Positions 59,277-64,000 of a stretch of DNA of 64,000 nt are shown piece after piece (positions within the stretch are counted from its first letter, which is position 1; the number at the start of each line of letters is the position of its first letter). A program made the position numbers and the translations under genes. The notes below the pieces were generated by a model. The model was not told the DNA's origin and ran no database searches. It saw nothing but the letters and a program-made list of their open reading frames with translations. Origin of the DNA: Zygaena filipendulae (Eukaryota; Arthropoda; Insecta; Lepidoptera; Zygaenidae); NCBI GenBank assembly GCA_907165275.2, contig OU015650.1, forward strand, positions 13,918,001 through 13,982,000. The letters run 5' to 3'.

Positions 59277-61044
59277 CTTTGACTGTAGATCGTCGGAGGT
59301 ACATATGCAGCGCAGTGTGAAAACTTCGTTAGCGCGATTCCAGACTACCATAAAGCCAGTACTCATTGCTTCGTTGTAGTTCGTGACTTATGACATAGGG
59401 TTCGCCACAAAATTAATGCTTTCTTTTAGATATTTTAGACGACAGTCAAATACTACTCCCATCAGTACGTCCCTCGTTTTACTCCCTGTATACATATATG
59501 ACTATATGTATATAGACATGCTTTACTGAGCCATATATTTCTATACTTAAGCAAACTAGATCAACCAAACTATACTTAGCAAACTAGATTTAGCAAACTT
59601 AGTTTACTTTTATATTGAGCCACGTAACGCAAATGCGCTATATACATATCAGATGTCTTCGGTCTAAGGTGGAGACTGGTGGACAAAGAAACATGAAACT
59701 TGCACTTTGCGCTAGGAAATTACTCAAATATTATTCTAATAAAATTAGATTGATATTCTAAAAAAAATTGCGTTAAAGGTGACCAACAGGCAATAAGCAA
59801 GTATTCTAATCTCGAGGACAAAGTCGCAGTATAAATGATTAAACGAACTTACCTGAAGTGATGTTCATAATCTATCACAATTATATGAAGGCTTTGTTCG
59901 AAGATATTGGAGATGGTCTGGTTTATAATCTGTTTGTCGGTCTGTTTGAACGCGCTTCACCTAAAAACCGCCGGACGGATTTTAATAAAACTTATCGTGT
60001 ATGCAGCTTAAGTCTTGGCAGAAAAATTACTTTCAGACCAAAAAGTTTTCCGAGAATACATACGAATATATAATATGTTGGACAATGTAAGCTGCAGTTT
60101 GAACGCGGATGACACATGAGTAAGAAAGAAAGAAAAATAAAATACGTTCTTGACGTTGCTATAAATTTAATTCTCCATATGAGACGAACTACCCTTTTTG
60201 CTGTCGTTAATTGTCGTCAAAGTGAGTTTCCATGGTTTTTGTATGAGCTTTTTTTTAATAATACGTGATAAAAGTGTGCCTCAACTTACAAGGGCCCTTA
60301 GTAGGAGGAGCTCTTTACATCCCGAATAGAGGCACAAGGAGGCAAGTGATTGGTTTGAGAGGGACTGTTACCCTAGTTACCAAGTTATAATAGTCACAAG
60401 TATTTGTATCCATATCTCTTTCTAGATAACTTTTTACGTAACGGCGGGGTTTTTTCCATGCTTGTAAGATTTCAGCATATAGAGTTATTGTTAGGCGTAG
60501 AACTACATACCTACAGCGCTGCACACAGAGTCACAAGTGTGGTGGTAACAGCTTACCTACTACGTCTCACGGCGCGAACGGATTGACGGACGGACGGGAT
60601 TGTAAATAAATGAACAATCTAATCATAATGAATTTCAATATACCTAGATTTCTAACTCCGTGGTGTTAAGGAAAGCTGCAGCTAATAGATATATGAACGA
60701 ACCGTAATACTGGTATAGTATTATATTATCTGTGCCTTAATATTCAGTTTTTTCATTTATTAGAAGAAGGTAAGTATTACATTTTCACATCTTCGCGCGG
60801 GTCCTAAAAGAGCTTAGCGCTCATATCTTTATTACGATGCCCTTTTAATTTAGCGAATTACACTTTTTTATTTCGCCATTCGCGCTTTAAGGTAAACGTA
60901 CCAATACTCGACAGTTTTCATATTTCACTAACTTTTCAGAGATGCCGATTTGCCGATGCTAGAAGTAATTTTTGACTTCTTTTTTTTTCAAGTTAATACA
61001 AAACATACAGTCATTTAAACGGCTTCGTGCTAAACTACACTTCT
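59277..61044. other. Long stretch without a supported gene
   Basis: 59915-60062 resembles a Helitron-like 5' half (TCTGTTTGTCGGTCTGTTTG, CCGCCGGACGGATTTTAATA). 59540-59620 repeats TTAGCAAACTAGATTTAGCA words. The frames present are short and domain-less. 60580-60600 GACGGACGGACGG is a short repeat. Confidence 0.3.
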
Positions 61045-61283
61045 CAGTGGCGAAGAGTGAAATATTGCGAGGGGGAAGCCGGAAATCTACTTTAATTTCA
61101 ACTTATTCAACTACTAGCTGTTCCCCGCGGTTTCACCCGCGATAAGTTCAGAGTTCCCGCGGGAATTCCGGTATAAAAAGTCCTTCCCTGCATCCCTGAC
61201 AACGTTCTCAATTACGGTAGAGAGAGTTGTTGCGTCTGAAGGGAAGCCGGTGGGAATCGGTTTCTTTGGTAACTTCGCTACTG
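61045..61283. mobile_element. Non-autonomous hAT-type element, copy 2 (internally deleted)
   Basis: TIRs CAGTGGCGAAG and CTTCGCTACTG, with the identical 8-mer ACACTTCT on both sides (61037-61044 and 61284-61291): a perfect target duplication. The end regions match 29830-30580 in inverted orientation (GGGAAGCCGGTGGGAATCGG). The middle is replaced by a Helitron remnant, leaving 239 bp. Confidence 0.9.
61114..61207 (-). mobile_element. Helitron 3' half inside the hAT element
   Basis: CTAG after A, CCCCGCGGTTTCACCCGCG, GTTCCCGCGGGAATTCCGG, ending abruptly at CCTGACAACGTT. The Helitron 5' half and the hAT centre are both missing, consistent with one deletion spanning the two. Confidence 0.75.
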
Positions 61284-61291
61284 ACACTTCT

Positions 61292-62479
61292 ACAATAGTA
61301 GCTAAACTTGCAGAAATTTTGTAAAACCAGTAGGGTTAGTAGTAGTAACTTCCAAATATTCAAACTTATTGCATAAGTTTCAATTCGTTGCTGTTTTATT
61401 ATGAGAGAAAACAAAACTGTGGTGCCATAATCAAAGTTATACATAGTATACAAAACTATCTGTTGTTCGTGTATTTAAGGATCTTCTCTGAAAGTGTTTA
61501 TTCTAGATTTTTAAAGTCTCTTAATATTTTACTCGGGGATCAATGCCTATTATAATTTTCATTCCAGAAATTACCTCTTATAAAAAACACAAACCAATAA
61601 CTTGACTTAAACTATAAAATTTTAGAGTTGAAGTAAGCGTATATTTAACCTAAAAGAAAAAACAGAGCAATGCCGAGATACTGTCAAACTCACATGCGTT
61701 TACCTCACAGTACCTATAAAGGCGCACATAATAAGCAAAAATGTTTTCGGTGGTCGTAAAGAAGAATTTACGTTCAACAGTAAGCCGTAACCCCACCTGA
61801 TTAGAGAACTTTTTGCACACAGCACATAAATACAATTGTTTAAGTAAAACGACAATGCAGTTAGGGTTACCGGGTAAGAGGTTATACCTACGTAATTTTT
61901 TGGTAACTCAGGAGTCTACTTATTCTTTCCTCAGGAACTCGTAGACTTAACTCGTTACTTTGATTTTATTGAAGAACTGGAAAAGCTACTTTCATAACGT
62001 TAATCTTTTTGTTAACTAGATGATCCGCGTAGTGCCACCCCACACACATACATACATACAATGGGTAAAGATCCAAATCACCCATAAATATTCAATAAAA
62101 AAAAACCCTAAAATGACTAAAGAAAGTTTATATTTAGTTTTTAGGTTTAGACAGATCGAAAAAAAGTAAGCCGCCTATTAAAAAAATTTTAACTAATTTA
62201 TTATTGAAGTACACAAAATGATAACCTGTAGGTGTTCAACTTAAAAAAAACCTGTGATTCTTGTTATTTGAAAAGAACCTCCACGACTGAACTTAAAATA
62301 TTCATCTTCTTTTTCATCGCTTTAAGAACAGAATACCCTAAATCCCTTACTAAGTTCATGGCTACTTATTAAAAGGGCCCTTTTAAGTTTCTAGATCCAG
62401 CGGTTTAGTTTGGGCTTTGGCTTGGCTACTCGTAGTAACATGTAGAATCTTCTATACTTATAGTTGTCCTACCAACTTT
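61292..62479. other. Long AT-rich stretch without a supported gene
   Basis: No repeat family or domain recognised. 62047-62060 is an ACATACATAC microsatellite. Confidence 0.3.
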
Positions 62480-62655
62480 TTTTTTTTATTTTTTTATTTG
62501 CAAAAGCCAGTACAAAAAAACAGCATACAGACATTAAACTTAATTCTACATGTCTGTATTGGGTCAACATGAGATTATGTCCCCTGACTCTCAAACTAGG
62601 TAAAAACCTGTGAGATGAGGGTCAGTGGTCACTCGCTGCGCTGATGCTCAAACAA
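62480..62655 (-). mobile_element. Probable LINE 3' end, minus strand
   Basis: The minus strand carries a non-coding stretch ending CTTTTGCAAATAAAAAAATA then A-rich sequence, i.e. an AATAAA signal plus poly(A)-like tail. Confidence 0.4.
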
Positions 62656-62735
62656 TATGACAGCCAAAAATAGTGTATCACACTTAGGTACAATATTAGA
62701 CTCTAGATTGGCATATTTATTAGTAAATGTTCTGT

Positions 62736-62866
62736 GTATGTATGTATTTGTGTGTGTGTGTGTTTGTGTGTGTATATATGTGTGTGTACGCGTGAGTATC
62801 TATATTCATTTATGTGTATACGTTGTATGTTTGTACGTATGTATATGTATGTATGTATGTCGTTTT
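62736..62866. repeat. TG/TGTA-rich low-complexity tract
   Basis: Alternating purine-pyrimidine runs (TGTGTGTGTGTG, TGTATGTATGTA) over about 130 bases; the 72-codon Cys/Val-rich frame here is an artefact of this composition. It could adopt Z-DNA. Confidence 0.85.
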
Positions 62867-63166
62867 AACTTTTAATAGGCACTAAACGCTAAATGTATTT
62901 CGTATAAAATATAAATTGCTGGGATCTAGGATACGTTATCTTAAGCTTACAACCCTATTACTCGCACGAACACTTTATCGGTTACTACACCAGAAACTTT
63001 CAAGTGCCGACAACAGCCAGCGAGCGCGAGCAAGTTCCGCCAAAGTTCCCGACAGCTATAGTCGTAACGTATCGAGCTCATTGTTACAGTCTTAAAAATT
63101 GCAAACTTATGTTTTTCAATTCAATATTAACAGGTGCCTATGCATATCAAACAAAAATACAAGCCT
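62867..63166. other. Unique sequence without a supported gene
   Basis: 62990-63080 is GC-balanced (CAACAGCCAGCGAGCGCGAG) and non-repetitive. Confidence 0.3.
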
Positions 63167-63363
63167 AAGGGCCTATGCACGCCACGTTTTTTAAACGCGC
63201 TGTTGACGCGCGTTTGTAGCGATACTGACGCGATACGCACGTGAGTCAGACGCAGCCTGTAGACTTTTGTATGATAAAAGCGCGCCGTCGACGCGCCGTC
63301 GACGTGCGTTTCGAAAACGAGTGTCGATGTCGCGTTCAAAAAACGTGGTGTGCACAGGCTCTT
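63167..63363. mobile_element. CpG-rich MITE (family K)
   Basis: About 33-base terminal inverted repeats (GGGCCTATGCACGCCACG on the left, GAGCCTGTGCACACCACG read from the right) enclose a CpG-dense core including GTCGACGCGCCGTCGAC. No clear target duplication; the right border touches MITE A10. Non-coding. Confidence 0.7.
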
Positions 63364-63595
63364 ATAAGCAATAACATGATACTACTTACTGATAAGCAAT
63401 AACATGTTAACGCACAAAATGAAGTTATTGATACAGAACGATTTATTTACAGTTAGAGAATTATTACATTGTTTAAATACCAAAAAAATGTTGAACATAA
63501 AAAAATGTTCACACAAAATGGCGCTATAATTTTAAAACATTATTTACTCAAAATTCCTTTAGTGTGGGTTAACACACTATTGCTTATGTATATCC
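63364..63595 (-). mobile_element. MITE family A, copy 10, with duplicated left end
   Basis: The right terminus TTGCTTATGTATATCC is intact. At the left, TAAGCAATAACATG occurs twice (63364 and about 63392), separated by ATACTACTTACTG, so the terminal repeat is partly duplicated or two copies are fused. The leading GGAC is lost. Confidence 0.75.
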
Positions 63596-64000
63596 ATATA
63601 CCCCAGCACCTGTTTGCAATGTATTTTATTTCTTTTTTTTAGTTGTCTCGCTTTCCCAGGTTATATAAATTACATATTTTGTTGCTTTAATAAAGATACG
63701 AAAAAGAAAAGGGAAAATACCTTTTTACCTTTTTCCTACGTAGGTAAATATCAATTGCTTTTGGATGGCGGCTTGGACTTGAAAGATGGACGCTTTTATT
63801 TCAGGCCATTTGACGTTTCTTAACAGTTCAAATTCAATTTTGTTACTGCTTCTGAAATGTTAGGTTTTCTTTAATAATATTGAACAAATTGAATTTTAAT
63901 CTATCAAAATCATTGAAATGAATACTTGAATGCGAGACTGATGTACCTTTTATAGACCTAATCTATCTGATAATAATTAATCCCGATTCTAAGAATGATG
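63596..64000. other. AT-rich sequence to the window edge
   Basis: A 69-codon plus frame (63614-63823) has no recognisable domain. No repeat family identified. Confidence 0.3.

Noticed and set aside
62657..62875. 72-codon Cys/Val-rich frame
   Set aside because: Encoded entirely by the TG/TGTA low-complexity tract.

Overview
The window looks like an intergenic or intronic stretch of a lepidopteran (moth or butterfly) nuclear genome. Reasons: AT-rich sequence with many short TAGGTACC-like words; dozens of short Helitrons ending in a GC-rich hairpin plus CTAG; tRNA-derived SINE remnants with A/B boxes; a CR1-like LINE with a PHD-finger/FP-type ORF1; and no bacterial gene organisation. I recognise no complete host protein-coding gene. 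The assignment to Lepidoptera rests on remembered repeat families, not on a database search.

Layout. 1-413: the 3' end of a host gene for a Val/Ala/Asp-rich protein made of 12-residue repeats, followed at once by an AATAAA signal. 0.7-9.9 kb: Helitrons, MITE families A and B, and a 597-bp multi-hairpin element (family F) in an apparently identical head-to-tail pair. 10-23 kb: more Helitrons, SINEs, small tandem repeats and a triple nest (MITE A inside a Helitron inside MITE B, 17.7-18.3 kb). 23-29 kb: three A copies, a 245-bp foldback element and a GC-rich patch with a perfect RFX X-box palindrome. 29-31 kb: a third F copy (inverted), a Helitron, and a hAT-type element with TIRs and a perfect 8-bp target duplication. 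31-39 kb: SINE and LINE tails, B copies, a Helitron cluster, and an inverted copy of a 20.6-kb repeat. 39.2-43.6 kb: one apparently full-length non-LTR retrotransposon on the minus strand with both ORFs open. 44-57 kb: Helitrons, nested A and C elements, and three copies of an unclassified repeat (D). 58.6-59.3 kb: a 196-bp GC-rich tandem repeat. 61-64 kb: a second hAT copy with its own perfect 8-bp duplication, a TG-rich tract, a CpG-rich MITE and the last A copy.

The proteins that can be supported are the repeat-protein tail and the two LINE proteins. ORF1 (PHD finger, coiled coil, FP-like domain) would coat the RNA; ORF2 (endonuclease plus reverse transcriptase) would copy it into target DNA. 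Nearly everything else is non-autonomous and depends on enzymes encoded elsewhere. Nested insertions let the relative order of activity be read: B before Helitron before A at 17.8 kb, Helitron before A at 48.5 kb, Helitron before C at 53.2 kb, SINE before Helitron at 22.6 kb, repeat D before Helitron at 56 kb, hAT before Helitron at 61.1 kb. Letters A-M for repeat families are my own labels, based only on copies seen within this window. All element borders without a stated target duplication are approximate.
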